In this document: one piece after another, positions 10,012 to 21,664 of the stretch
Position numbering within the stretch: position 1 is the stretch's first letter
Layout: every line of letters starts with the position of its first letter
Assembly (NCBI GenBank): GCA_034359265.1
Contig: CP136897.1
Span: forward strand, 33,715,501-33,779,500
Reading direction: 5' to 3'
DNA from: Canna indica
Lineage: Eukaryota; Streptophyta; Magnoliopsida; Zingiberales; Cannaceae
Length of the DNA: 64,000 nt
Notes under the pieces: generated by a model
Databases searched by the model: none
What the model was told of the DNA's origin: nothing
What the model saw: only the letters and a program-made list of their open reading frames with translations
Program-made: the position numbers and the translations under genes

Positions 10012-10129
10012 GGGTGCGATCATACCAGCACTAACGCACCGGATCCCATCAGAACTCCAAAGTTAAGCGTGCTTGGGCGAGAGTAGTACTAGGATGGGTG
10101 ACCCCCTGGGAAGTCCTCGTGTTGCACCT
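10012..10129 (+). rRNA. 5S rRNA: 5S rRNA gene, one change from the majority
   Basis: 118 nt; G48A only. Upstream TATA-like element intact. First copy of the 419-bp duplication. Confidence 0.97.
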
Positions 10130-10430
10130 TTTTTTTTACTACTTATTTGATTGCACGACGAGATCATTTTTTTTACCAAACGTTAAGGACGGACGACGTC
10201 GTCGATAAAAAATTTGACTGTCGATCGCCCGCGCGGGGCCTGCCGCAACCTCTACGGCCGGCTCGATCGACCAACCGACCCGAAAAATTAAAATATGTAA
10301 ATAAATAAGAAAAATAACATTTCAATTATTATTTTTCGTTTAAAACGGGCGTAACTCCGTGCATTATTGTCCGATTTCAGCTTTTCACGTGGCGCTAAAA
10401 GGCGCGCGAAGAGACGAAGAAGTGCACGAA

Positions 10431-10548
10431 GGGTGCGATCATACCAGCACTAACGCACCGGATCCCATCAGAACTCCAAAGTTAAGCGTGCTTGGGCGAG
10501 AGTAGTACTAGGATGGGTGACCCCCTGGGAAGTCCTCGTGTTGCACCT
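10431..10548 (+). rRNA. 5S rRNA: 5S rRNA gene with deleted upstream promoter
   Basis: 118 nt; G48A only, identical to 10012. The pre-gene spacer is deleted to within about 10 nt of the gene, so the TATA-like element is replaced by GCGCGCGAAGAGACG. A natural test of the upstream element. Confidence 0.95.
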
Positions 10549-10902
10549 TTTTTTTTACTACTTATTTGATTGCACGACGAGATCATTTTTTTTACCAAAC
10601 GTTAAGGACGGACGACGTCGTCGATAAAAAATTTGACTGTCGATCGCCCGCGCGGGGCCTGCCGCAACCTCTACGGCCGGCTCGATCGACCAACCGACCC
10701 GAAAAATTAAAATATGTAAATAAATAAGAAAAATAACATTTCAATTATTATTTTTCGTTTAAAACGGGCGTAACTCCGTGCATTATTGTCCGATTTCAGC
10801 TTTTCACGTGGCGCTAAAAGGCGCGCGAAGAGACGAAGAAAATGACCCTGAGCTATCCCTCGGACGCTCACCCTTATTAGCCGACGATCAGAAGTGCACG
10901 AC

Positions 10903-11020
10903 GGTTGCGATCATACCAGCACTAACGCACCGGATCCCATCAGAACTCCGAAGTTAAGGGTGCTTGGGCGAGAGTAGTACTAGGATGGGTGACCGCCTGG
11001 GAAGTCCTCGTGTTGCATCT
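10903..11020 (+). rRNA. 5S rRNA: 5S rRNA gene
   Basis: 118 nt; G3T, C57G, C93G, C116T. Confidence 0.94.
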
Positions 11021-11385
11021 TTTTTTTTACTACCTATTTGATTGAACGACGAGATCATTTTTTTTACCAATCTTTCTAACCAAACGTTAAGGACGGACGA
11101 CGTCGTCGACATAAAATTTGGCTCTCGATCGCCCGCGCGGGGCCCGCCGCAACCTCTTCGGCCGGCTCGATCGACCAACCGACTCGAAAAGTTAAAATTT
11201 GTAAATAAATAAGAAAAATAACATTTCAATTATTACTTTTCGTCTAAAACGGGCGTAACTTCGTGCATTATTGTCCGATTTCATCTTTTCACGTGGCGCT
11301 AAAAGGCGCGAAGAGACGAATAAAATGACCCCGAGCAATCCCTCGGACGCTCACCCTTATTAGCCGACGATCAGAAGTTCATGAC

Positions 11386-11503
11386 GGGTGCTTTCATACC
11401 AGCACTAACGCACCGGATCCCATCAGAACTCCGAAGTTAAGCGTTCTTGGGCGAGAGTAGTACTAGGATGGGTGAACCCCTGGGAAGTCCTCGTGTTGCA
11501 TCT
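11386..11503 (+). rRNA. 5S rRNA: 5S rRNA gene
   Basis: 118 nt; G7T, A8T, G60T, C91A, C116T. Its unit resembles 9531. Confidence 0.93.
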
Positions 11504-11867
11504 TTTTTTTTACTACCTATTTGATTGCACGACGAGATCATTTTTTTTACTAATCTTTCTAACCAAACGTTAAGGACGGACGACGTCGTCGACATAAAAT
11601 TTCGCTGTCGATCGACCGTGCGGGGCCCGCCGCAACCTCTACGGCCGGCTCGATCGACCAACCGACCCGAAAAATTAAAATTTGTAAATAAATAAGAAAA
11701 ATAACATTTCAATTATTATTTTTGTTTAAAACGGGCGTAACTCCGTGCATTATTGTCCGATTTCAGCTTTTCACGTGGCGCTAAAAGGCGCGAAGAGACG
11801 AAGAAAATGACCCCGGGCTATCCCTCGGACGCTCACCCTTATTAGTCGACGATCAGAAGTGCACGAC

Positions 11868-11984
11868 GGGTGCGATCATACCAGCACTAACGCACCGGAT
11901 CCCATCAAAACTCCGAAGTTAAGCGTGCTTGGGCGAGAGTAGTACTAGGATGGGTGACCCCTGGGAAGTCCTCGTGTTGCACCT
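11868..11984 (+). rRNA. 5S rRNA: 5S rRNA gene
   Basis: 117 nt; G41A, and one C of 91-95 missing in box C. Confidence 0.94.
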
Positions 11985-12351
11985 TTTTTTTTACTACCTA
12001 TTTGATTGCACGACGAGATCATTTTTTTTACAAATCTTTCTAACCAAATGTTAAGGACGGACGACGTCGTCGACATAAAATTTGGCTATCGATCGCCCGC
12101 GCGGGGCCCGCCGCAAACTCTACGGCCGGCTCGATCGACCAACCGACCCGAAAAATTAAAATTTGTAAATAAGTAAGAAAAATAACATTTCAATTGTTAT
12201 TTTTCGTTTAAAACGGGCGTAACTCCGTGCATTATTGTCCGATTTCAGCTTTTCACGTGGCGCTAAAAGGCGCGCGAAGAGACGAAGAAAATGACCCCGA
12301 GCTATCCCTCGGACGCTCACCCTTATTAGCCGACGATCAGAAGTGCACGAC

Positions 12352-12469
12352 GGGTGCGATCATACCAGCACTAACGCACCGGATCCCATCAGAACTCCGT
12401 AGTTAAGCTTGCTTGGGCGAGAGTAGTACTAGGATGGGTGACCCCCTGGGAAGTCCTCGTGTTGCACCT
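12352..12469 (+). rRNA. 5S rRNA: 5S rRNA gene
   Basis: 118 nt; A49T and G58T. The T-run after the gene is broken (TTGTCTTTTAC). Confidence 0.94.
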
Positions 12470-12836
12470 TGTCTTTTACTACCTATTTGATTGCACGACG
12501 AGATCATTATTTTTACCAATCTTTCTAACAAAACGTTAAGGACGGACGACGTCGTCGACATAAAATTTGGCTGTCGATCGCCCGCGCGGGGCCCGCCGTA
12601 ACCTCTACGGCCGGCTCGATCGACCAACCGACCCGAAAACTTAAAATTTGTAAATAAATAAGAAAAATAACATTTCAATTATTATTTTTCGTTTAAAACG
12701 GGCGTAACTCCGTGCATTATTGTTCGATTTCAGCTTTTCACGTGGCGCTAAAAGGCGCGCGAAGAGACGAAGAAAATGACCCCGAGCTATCCCTCGGACG
12801 CTCACCCTTATTAGCCGACGATCAGAAGTGCATGAC

Positions 12837-12954
12837 GGGTGTGATCATACCAGCACTAATGCACCGGATTCCATCAGAACTCCGAAGTTAAGCGTGCTTG
12901 GGCGAGAGTAGTACTAGGATGGGTGACCCCCTGGGAAGTCCTCGTGTTGCATCT
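12837..12954 (+). rRNA. 5S rRNA: 5S rRNA gene
   Basis: 118 nt; C6T, C24T, C34T, C116T. All four are C-to-T, as expected after methylation. Confidence 0.94.
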
Positions 12955-13321
12955 TTTTTTTTACTACCTATTTGATTGCACGACGAGATCATTTTTTTTA
13001 TCAATCTTTCTAACCAAACGTTAAGGACGGACGACGTCGTCGACATAAGATTTGGCTGTCGATCGCCCGCGCGGGGCCCGCCGCAACCTCTACGGCCTGC
13101 TCGATCGACCAACCGACCCGAAAAATTAAAATTTTTAAATAAATAAGAAAAATAACATTTCAATTATTATTTTTCGTTTAAAACGGGCGTAACTCCGTGC
13201 ATTATTGTCCGATTTCATCTTTTCACGTGGCGCTAAAAGGCGTGCGAAGAGACGAAGAAAATGACCCCGAGCTATCCCTCGGACGCTCACCCTTATTAGC
13301 CGACGATCAGAAGTGCACGAA

Positions 13322-13439
13322 GGGTGCGATCATACCAGCATAAACGCACCGTATCCCATCAGAACTACGAAGTTAAGCGTGCTTGGGCGAGAGTAGTACT
13401 AGGATGGGTGACCCCCTAGGAAGTCCTCTTGTTGCACCT
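13322..13439 (+). rRNA. 5S rRNA: 5S rRNA gene
   Basis: 118 nt; C20T, T21A, G31T, C46A, G97A, G108T. Confidence 0.92.
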
Positions 13440-13806
13440 TTTTTTTTACTACCTATTTGATTGCACGACGAGATCATTTTTTTTACCAATCTTTCTAACC
13501 AAACGTTAAGGACGGACGACGTCGTCGATATAAAATTTGGCTGTCGATCGCCCGCGCGGGTCCCGCCGCAACCTCCTCGGCCGGCTCGATCGACCAACCG
13601 ACCCGAAAAATTAAAATTTGTAAATAAATAAGAAAAATTACATTTCAATTATTATTATTCGTTTAAAACGGGCGTAACTCCGTGCATTATTGTCCGATTT
13701 CAGCTTTTCACGTGGCGCTAAAAGGCGCGCGAAGAGACGAAGAAAATGACCCCGAGCTATCGCTCGAACGCTCACCCTTATTAGCCGACGATCAGAAGTG
13801 CATGAC

Positions 13807-13924
13807 GGGTGCGATCATATCAGCACTAACGCACCGGATCCCATCAAAATTCCGAAGTTAAGCGTGCTTGGGCGAGAGTAGTACTAGGATGGGTGAACCC
13901 TTGGGAAGTCCTCGTGTTGCAGCT
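13807..13924 (+). rRNA. 5S rRNA: 5S rRNA gene
   Basis: 118 nt; C14T, G41A, C44T, C91A, C95T, C116G. Confidence 0.92.
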
Positions 13925-14291
13925 TTTTTTTTACTACCTATTTGATTGCACGACGAGATCATTTTTTTTACCAATCTTTCTAACCAAATGTTAAGGACGG
14001 ACGACGTTGTCGACATAAAATTTGACTGTCGATCGCCCGCGCAGGGCCCTCCGCAACCTCTACGGCCGTCTCGATCGACCAACCGACCCAAAAAATTAAA
14101 ATTTGTAAACAAATAAGAAAAATAACATTTCAATTATTATTTTTCGTTTAAAACGGGCGTAACTCCGTGCATTATTGTCCGATTTCAGCTTTTCACGTGG
14201 CGTTAAAAGGCGTGCGAAGAGACGAAGAAAATGACCCAGAGCTATCCCTCGGACGCTCACCCTTATTAGCCGACGATCAGAAGTGCATGAT

Positions 14292-14409
14292 GGGTGCGAT
14301 CATACCAGCACTAACGCACCAGATCCCTTCAGAACTCCGAAGTTAAGCGTGCTTGGGCGAGAGTAGTACTAGGATGGGTGACCCCCTAGGAAGTCCTCGT
14401 GTTGCACCT
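14292..14409 (+). rRNA. 5S rRNA: 5S rRNA gene
   Basis: 118 nt; G30A, A37T, G97A. Confidence 0.95.
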
Positions 14410-14775
14410 TTTTTTTTACTACCTATTTGATTGCACGACGAGATAATTTTTTTTACCAATCTTTCTAACCAAACGTTAAGGACGGACGATGTCGTCGAAT
14501 AAAATTTGGCTGTCGATCGCCCGCGCGGGGCCCGTCGCAACCTCTACGTCCGGCTCGATCGACCAACCGACCCGAAAAATTAAAATTTGTAAATAAATAA
14601 AAAAAATAACATTTCAATTATTATTTTTCTTTTAAAACGGGCGTAACTCCGTGCATTATTGTCCGATTTCAGCTTTTCACGTGGCGCTAAAAGGCGCGCG
14701 AAGAGACGAAGAAAATGACGCCGAGCTATCCCTCGGATGCTCACCCTTATTAGCCGACGATCAGAAGTGCATGAT

Positions 14776-14893
14776 GGGTGCGATCATACCAGTACTAACG
14801 CACCGGATCCCATCAGAACTCCGAAGTTAAGCGTGCTTGGGCGAGAGTAGTACTAGGATTGGTGCCCCCCTGGGAAGTCCTCGTGTTGCACCT
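14776..14893 (+). rRNA. 5S rRNA: 5S rRNA gene
   Basis: 118 nt; C18T, G85T, A90C; the last two alter box C. Confidence 0.94.
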
Positions 14894-15260
14894 TTTTTTT
14901 TACTACCTATTTGATTGCACGACGAGATCATTTTTTTTACCAATCTTTCTAACCAAACGTTAAGGACGGATGACGACGTCGACATAAAATTTGGCTGTCG
15001 ATCGCCCGCGCGGGGCCCGCCGCAACCTCTACGGCCGTCTCGATCGACCAACCGACCCAAAAAATTAAAATTTGTAAATAAATAAGAAAAATAACATTTC
15101 AATTATTATTTTTTGTTTAAAACGGGCGTAACTCCATGCATTATTGTCCGATTTCATCTTTTCACGTGGCGCTAAAAGGCGCGCGAAGAGACGAAGAAAA
15201 TGACCCCGAGCTATCCCTCGGACGCTCACCCTTATTGGCCGACGATCAGAAGTGCATGAT

Positions 15261-15378
15261 GGGTGCGATCATACCAGCACTAACGCACCGAATCCCATCA
15301 GAACTCCGAAGTTAAGTGTGCTTGGGCGAGAGTAGTACTAGGATGGGTGACCCCCTAGGAAGTCCTCGTGTTGCACCT
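15261..15378 (+). rRNA. 5S rRNA: 5S rRNA gene
   Basis: 118 nt; G31A, C57T, G97A. Confidence 0.95.
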
Positions 15379-15745
15379 TTTTTTTTACTACCTAATTGAT
15401 TGCACGACGAGATCATTTTTTTTACCAATCTTTCTAACCAAACGTTAAGGACGGACGACGTCGTCGACATAAAATTTGGCTGTCGATCGCACGCGCGGGG
15501 CCCGCCGCAACCTCTACGTCCGGCTTGATCGACCAACCGACCCGAAAAATTAAAATTTGTAAATAAATAAGAAAAATAACATTTCAATTATTATTTTTCA
15601 TTTAAAACGGGCGTAACTCCGTGCATTATTGTCCGATTTTAGCTTTTCACGTGGCGGTAAAAGGCGCGCGAAGAGACGAAGAAAATGACCCCGAGCTATC
15701 CCTCGGACGCTCACCCGTATTAGCCGACGATCAGAAGTGCATAAC

Positions 15746-15863
15746 GGTTGCGATCATACCAGCACTAACGCATCAGATCCCATCAGAACTCCGAAGTTAA
15801 GCGTGCTTGGGCGACAGTAGTACTAGGATGGGTGACCCCCTGGGAAGTTCTCGTGTTGCACCT
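15746..15863 (+). rRNA. 5S rRNA: 5S rRNA gene
   Basis: 118 nt; G3T, C28T, G30A, G70C, C104T. Related to 20216 and 20860. Confidence 0.93.
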
Positions 15864-16232
15864 ATTTTTTTTACTACCTATTTGATTGCACGACGAGATC
15901 ATTTTTTTTACCAATCTTTCTAACCAAATGTTAAGGACGGACGACGTCGTCGACATAAAATTTGGCTGTCGATCGCCCGCGCGGGGCCCGCCGCAACCTC
16001 TACGGACGGCTCGATCGACCAACCGACCCGAAAAATTAAAATTAGTAAATAAATAAGAAAAAATAACATTTCAATTATTATTTTTCGTTTAAAACGGGCG
16101 TAACTCCGTGCATTATTGTCCGATTTTAGCTTTTCACGTGGCGCTGAAAGGCGCGCGAAGAGACGAAGAAAATGACCCCGAGCTGTCCCTCGGACGCTCA
16201 CCCTTATTAGCCGACGATCAGAACTGCATGAC

Positions 16233-16349
16233 GGGTGCGATCATACCAGCACTAATGCACTGGATCCCATCAGAACTCCGAAGTTAAGCGTGCTTGGGCG
16301 AGAGTAGTACTAGGATGGGTGACCCCCTGGAAGTCCTCGTGTTGCACTT
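16233..16349 (+). rRNA. 5S rRNA: 5S rRNA gene
   Basis: 117 nt; C24T, C29T, C117T, and one G of 97-99 missing. First unit whose spacer changes from GTCGTCGACAT to GTCGTCGCCAT. Confidence 0.93.
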
Positions 16350-16715
16350 GTTTTTTTACTACCTATTTGATTGCACGACGAGATCATTTTTTTACCAATA
16401 TTTCTAACCAAACGTTAAGGACGGACGACGTCGTCGCCATAAATCTTGGCTGTCGATCGCCCGCGCGGGGCCCGCCGCAACCTCTACGGCCGGCTCGATC
16501 GACCAACCGACACGAAAAATTAAAATTTGAAAATAAATAAGAAAAATAACATTTCAATTATTATTTTTCGTTTAAAACGGGCGTAACTCCGTGCATTATT
16601 GTCCGATTTCAGCTTTTCACGTTGCGCTGAAAGGCGCGTGAAGAGACGAAGAAAATGACCCCGAGCTGTCCCTCGGATACTCACCCTTATTAGCCGACGA
16701 TCAGAAGTGCATGAC

Positions 16716-16833
16716 GGGTGCAATCATACCACCACTAACGCACCGGATCCCATCAGAACTCCGAAGTTAAGCGTGTTTGGGCGAGAGTAGTACTAGGATG
16801 GGTGACCCCGTGAGAAGTTCTCGTGTTGCACCT
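16716..16833 (+). rRNA. 5S rRNA: 5S rRNA gene
   Basis: 118 nt; G7A, G17C, C61T, C95G, G98A, C104T. First gene of the 961-bp duplication. Confidence 0.93.
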
Positions 16834-17191
16834 TTTCTTTTTACTACTTATTTGATTGCACGACGAGATCATTTTTTTTACTAATCTTTCTAACCAAACG
16901 TTAAGGACGGACGACGTCGTCGCCATAAAATTTGGCTGTCGATCGCCCGCCGCAACCTCCACGGCCGGCTCGATCGACCAACCGACCCGAAAAATTAAAA
17001 TTTATAAATAAATAAGAAATATAACATTTCAATTATTATTTTTCGTTTAAAACGGGCGTAACTCCGTGCATTATTGTCCGATTTCAGCTTTTCACGTGGC
17101 GCTGAAAGGCGTGCAAAGAGACGAAGAAAATGACCCCCGAACTCTCCCTCAGACGCTCGCCCTTATTAGCCGACGATCAGAAGTGCATATC

Positions 17192-17309
17192 GGGTGCGAT
17201 TATACCAGCACTAACGCAACGGATCCCATTAGAACTCTGAAGTTAAGCGTGCTTGGGCGAGAGTAGTACTAGGATGGGTGACCCCTTGGGAAGTCCTCGT
17301 GTTGCACCT
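17192..17309 (+). rRNA. 5S rRNA: 5S rRNA gene
   Basis: 118 nt; C10T, C28A, C39T, C47T, C95T. Confidence 0.93.
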
Positions 17310-17676
17310 TTTTTTTAACTACCTATTTGATTGCACGACGAGATCATTTTTTTTACTGATCTTTCTAACCAAAAGTTAAGGACGGACGACGTCGTCGCCA
17401 TAAATCTTGGTTGTCGATCGCCCGCGCGGGGCCCGCCGCAACTTCTACGGCCGGCTCGATCGACCAACCAACCCGAAAAATTAAAATTTGTAAATAAATA
17501 AGAAAAATAACGTTTCAATTATTATTTTTCGTTTAAAACGGGCGTAACTCCGTGCATTATTGTCCGATTTCAGCTTTTCACGTGGCGCTGAAAGGCGCGC
17601 AAAGAGACGAAGAAAATGACCCCGAGCTATCCCTCGGACGCTCACCCTTATTAGCCGACGATCAGAAGTGCATGAC

Positions 17677-17794
17677 GGGTGCGATCATACCACCACTAAC
17701 GCACCGGATCCCATCAGAACTCCGAAGTTAAGCGTGTTTGGGCGAGAGTAGTACTAGGATGGGTGACCCCGTGGGAAGTTCTCGTGTTGCACCT
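17677..17794 (+). rRNA. 5S rRNA: 5S rRNA gene
   Basis: 118 nt; G17C, C61T, C95G, C104T. Partner of 16716. Confidence 0.94.
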
Positions 17795-18152
17795 TTTCTT
17801 TTTACTACCTATTTGATTGCACGACGAGATCATTTTTTTTACTAATCTTTCTAACCAAACGTTAAGGACGGACGACGTCGTCGCCATAAAATTTGGCTGT
17901 CGATCGCCCGCCGCAACCTCTTCGGCCGGCTCGATCGACCAACCGACCCGAAAAATTAAAATTTATAAATAAATAAGAAAAATAACATTTCAATTATTAT
18001 TTTTCGTTTAAAACGGGCGTAACTCCGTGCATTATTGTCCGATTTCAGCTTTTCACGTGGCACTGAAAGGCGTGCAAAGAGACGAAGAAAATGACCCCCG
18101 AACTCTCCCTCAGACGCTCGCCCTTATTAGCCGACGATCAGAAGTGCATATC

Positions 18153-18270
18153 GGGTGCGATTATACCAGCACTAACGCAACGGATCCCATCAGAACTCTG
18201 AAGTTAAGCGTGCTTGGGCGAGAGTAGTACTAGGATTGGTGACCCCTTGGGAAGTCCTCGTGTTGCACCT
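18153..18270 (+). rRNA. 5S rRNA: 5S rRNA gene
   Basis: 118 nt; C10T, C28A, C47T, G85T, C95T. Partner of 17192. Confidence 0.93.
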
Positions 18271-18468
18271 TTTTTTTAACTACCTATTTGATTGCACGAC
18301 GAGATCATTTTTTTTACTGATCTTTCTAACCAAAAGTTAAGGACGGACGACGTCGTCGCCATAAATCTTGGCTGTCGATCGCCCGCGCGGGGCCCGCCGC
18401 AACTTCTACGGCCGGCTCGATCGACCAACCAACCCGAAAAATTAAAATTTGTAAATAAATAAGAAAAA

Positions 18469-18566
18469 TAACGCAACGGATCCCATCAGAACTCTGAAGT
18501 TAAGCGTGCTTGGGCGAGAGTAGTACTAGGATGGGTGACCCCTTGGGAAGTCCTCGTGTTGCACCT
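18469..18566 (+). pseudogene. 5S rRNA: 5S rRNA gene lacking its first 20 nt and upstream promoter
   Basis: Begins at gene position 21. Spacer AATAACG is fused to TAACGCAACGG in the gene at a shared TAACG, a different junction from the other short units. C28A, C47T, C95T. Unit length 296 bp. Confidence 0.9.
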
Positions 18567-18933
18567 TTTTTTTAACTACCTATTTGATTGCACGACGAGA
18601 TCATTTTTTTTACTGATCTTTCTAACCAAAAGTTAAGGACGGACGACGTCGTCACCATAAATCTTGGCTGTCTATCGCCCGCGCGGGGCCCGCCGCAACT
18701 TCTACGGCCGGCTCGATCGACCAACCAACCCGAAAAATTAAAATTTGTAAATAAATAAGAAAAATAACGTTTCAATTATTATTTTTCGTTTAAAACGGGC
18801 GTAACTCCGTGCATTATTGTCCGATTTCAGCTTTTCACGTGGCGCTGAAAGGCGCGCAAAGAGACGAAGAAAATGCCCCCGAACTCTCCCTCAGACGCTC
18901 ACCCTTATTAGCCGACGATCAGAAGTGCATATC

Positions 18934-19051
18934 GGGTGTGATAATACCAGCACTAACGCACCGAATCCCATCAGAACTCCGAAGTTAAGGGTGCTTGGGC
19001 GAGAGTAGTACTTGGATGGGTGACCCCTTGGGAAGTCCTCGCGTTGCACCT
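18934..19051 (+). rRNA. 5S rRNA: 5S rRNA gene
   Basis: 118 nt; C6T, C10A, G31A, C57G, A80T, C95T, T109C. Partner of 21346. Confidence 0.92.
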
Positions 19052-19252
19052 TTTTTTTTACTACCTATTTGATTCCACGACTAGAACATTTTTTTTACCA
19101 ATCTTTCTAACCAAACGTTAAGGACGGACGACGTCGTCGTCATAAATCTTGGCTGTCGATCGCCTGCGCTAGGCCGGCCGCAACCTCTACTGCCGGCTCG
19201 ATCGACCAACCGTCCCGAAAAATTAAAATTTGTAAAAAAATAAGAAAAATAA

Positions 19253-19361
19253 CATACCAGCACTAACGCAACGGATCCCATCAGAACTCCGAAGTTAAGC
19301 GTGCTTGGGCGAGAGTAGTACTAGGATGGGTGACCCCCTGGGAAGTCCTCGTGTTGTACCT
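19253..19361 (+). pseudogene. 5S rRNA: 5S rRNA gene lacking its first 9 nt and upstream promoter
   Basis: Same CAT junction as 2182 but in a different spacer family (TGTAAAAAAATAAG upstream). Otherwise only C28A and C114T. Confidence 0.9.
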
Positions 19362-19730
19362 TTTTTTTTTTACTACCTATTTGATTTCACGGCGAGATCA
19401 TTTTTTTTACCAATCTTTCTAACCAAACGTTAAGGACGGACGACGTCGTTGCCATAAATCTTGGCTGTCGATCGCCCGCGCGGGGCCCGCCGCAACCTCT
19501 ACGGCCGGCTCGATCGACCAACTAACCCGAAAAATTAAAATTTGTAAATAAATAAGAAAAATAACATTTCAATTATTATTTTTCGTTTAAAACGGGCGTA
19601 ACTCCGTGCATTATTGTCCGATTTCAGCTTTTCACGTGGCGCTAAAAGGCGCGCGAAGAGACGAAGAAAATGACCCCGAGCTATCCCTCGGACGCTCACG
19701 CTTATTAGCCGACGATCAGAAGTGCATGAC

Positions 19731-19848
19731 GGGTGCGATCATATCAGCACTAACGCACCGGATCCCATCAAAACTCTGAAGTTAAGCGTGCTTGGGCGAG
19801 AGTAGTACTAGGATGGTTGAACCCCTGGGAAGTCCTCGTGTTGCACCT
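19731..19848 (+). rRNA. 5S rRNA: 5S rRNA gene
   Basis: 118 nt; C14T, G41A, C47T, G87T, C91A. Confidence 0.93.
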
Positions 19849-20215
19849 TTTTTTTTACTACCTATTTGATTGCACGACGAGATCATTTTTTTTACCAATC
19901 TTTCTAACCAAACGTTAAGGACGGACGACGTCGTCGACATAAAATTTGACTGTCGATCGCCCGCGCGGGGCCCGCCGCAACCTCTACGGCCGTCTCGATC
20001 GACCAACCGACCCGAAAAATTAAAATTTGTAAATAAATAAGAAAAATAACATTTCAATTATTATTTTTCGTTTAAAACGGGCGTAACTCCGTGCATTATT
20101 GTCCGATTTCAGCTTTTCACGTGGCGCTAAAAGGCGCGCGAAGAGACGAAGAGAATAACCCCGAGCTATCCCTCGGACGCTCACCCTTATTAGCCGACGA
20201 TCAGAAGTGCATAAC

Positions 20216-20333
20216 TGTTGCGATTATACCAGCACTAACGCATCAGATCCCATCAGAACTCCGAAGTTAAGTGTGCTTGGGCGTGAGTAGTACTAGGATG
20301 GGTGACCCCCTGGGAAGTCCTCATGTTGCACCT
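20216..20333 (+). rRNA. 5S rRNA: 5S rRNA gene
   Basis: 118 nt; G1T, G3T, C10T, C28T, G30A, C57T, A69T, G108A. Its spacer matches that of 20860 (TTTTTTGTTTAC, AAGGACGAACG). Confidence 0.92.
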
Positions 20334-20701
20334 TTTTTGTTTACTACCTATTTGATTGCACGACGAGATCATTTTTTTTACCAATCTTTCTAACCAAACG
20401 TTAAGGACGAACGACGTCGTCGACATAAAATTTGGCTGTCGATCGCCCGCGCGGGGCCCGCCGCAACCTCTACGGCCGGCTCGATCGACCAACCGACCCG
20501 AAAATTTAAAATTTGTAAATAAATAAGAAAAATAACATTTCAATTATTATTTTTCGTTTAAAACGGGCGTAACTCCGTGCATTATTGTCCGATTTCAGCT
20601 TTTCACGTGGCGCTAAAAGGCGCGCGAAGAGACGAAGAAAATGACCCCGAGCTGTCCCTCGGACGCTCACCCTTATTAGCCGACGATCAGAAGTGCATGA
20701 C

Positions 20702-20717
20702 GGGTGCGATCATACCA
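20702..20717 (+). pseudogene. 5S rRNA: 5S rRNA gene stub, first 16 nt only
   Basis: A normal promoter leads into gene positions 1-16 and then straight into AAAACGGGCGTAACTCC of the spacer. The gene body, terminators and first half of the spacer are lost, giving a 158-bp unit. Without boxes A and C it should be silent. Confidence 0.88.
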
Positions 20718-20859
20718 AAAACGGGCGTAACTCCGTGCATTATTGTCCGATTTCAGCTTTTCACGTGGCGCTAAAAGGCGCGCGAAGAGACGAAGAAAAT
20801 GACCCCGAGCTATCCCTCGGACGCTCACCCTTATTAGCCGACGATCAGAAGTGCATAAC

Positions 20860-20977
20860 GGTTGCGATCATACCAGCACTAACGCATCAGATCCCATCAG
20901 AACTCCGAAGTTAAGTGTGCTTGGGCGAGAGTAGTACTAGGATGGGTGACCCCCTGGGAAGTCCTCGTGTTGCACCT
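20860..20977 (+). rRNA. 5S rRNA: 5S rRNA gene
   Basis: 118 nt; G3T, C28T, G30A, C57T. Sister of 20216. Confidence 0.94.
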
Positions 20978-21345
20978 TTTTTGTTTACTACCTATTTGAT
21001 TGCACGACGAGATCATTTTTTTTACCAATCTTTCTAACCAAACGTTAAGGACGAACGACGTCGTCGACATAAAATTTGGCTGTCGATCGCCCGCGCGGGG
21101 CCCGCCGCAACCTCTACGGCCGGCTCGATCGACCAACCGACCCGAAAAATTAAAATTTGTAAATAAATAAGAAAAATAACATTTCAATTATTATTTTTCG
21201 TTTAAAACGGGCGTAACTCCGTGCATTATTGTTCGATTTCAGCTTTTCACGTGGCGCTAAAAGGCGCGCGAAGAGACAAAGAAAATGACCCCGAGCTATC
21301 CCTCAGACGCTCACCCTTATTAGCCGACGATCAGAAGTGCATGAC

Positions 21346-21463
21346 GGGTGCGATCATACCAGCACTAACGCACTGGATCCCATCAAAACTCCGAAGTTAA
21401 GGGTGCTTGGGCGAGAGTAGTACTTGGATGGGTGACCCCTTGGGAAGTCCTCGCGTTGCACCT
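21346..21463 (+). rRNA. 5S rRNA: 5S rRNA gene
   Basis: 118 nt; C29T, G41A, C57G, A80T, C95T, T109C. Confidence 0.93.
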
Positions 21464-21664
21464 TTTTTTTTACTACCTATTTAATTGCACGACGAGATCA
21501 TTTTTTTTACCAATCTTTCTAACCAAACGTTAAGGACGGACGACGTCGTCGTCATAAATCTTGGCTGTCGATCGCTTGCGCTAGGCCCGCCGCAACCTCT
21601 ACGGCCGGCTCGATCGACCAACCGACCCGAAAAATTAAAATTTGTAAAAAAATAAGAAAAATAA

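Larger units (their letters stand above)
10003..10840 (+). repeat. Identical 419-bp tandem duplication
   Basis: 10003-10421 and 10422-10840 look identical by eye. Both share G48A, a 13-nt spacer deletion between ACCA repeats, GATAAAAAATTTG and AATATGTAAAT. The unit is 419 bp because the junction joins GACGAAGA to AGTGCACG, removing the pre-gene spacer with the TATA-like element. Confidence 0.9.
16716..18448 (+). repeat. Two-unit (961-bp) tandem duplication
   Basis: Genes 16716 and 17192 recur at 17677 and 18153, 961 bp on. Shared marks are G17C/C61T/C95G/C104T, then C10T/C28A/C47T/C95T, the 11-nt GC deletion and TTACTGATC. Confidence 0.85.
18934..19730 (+). repeat. Duplicated block with a short unit, copy A (partner 21346-22141)
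   Basis: Gene 18934 (C57G, A80T, T109C) is followed by the 310-bp unit of 19253. The spacer between them has GCGCTAGGCC and TGTAAAAAAATAAG. The same order recurs 2,412 bp later. Confidence 0.8.

Noticed and set aside
7944..15660. GCGCTAAAAGG versus GCGCTGAAAGG in the spacer as a regulatory switch
   Set aside because: This difference simply tracks the left and right spacer families and fits drift within sub-arrays.
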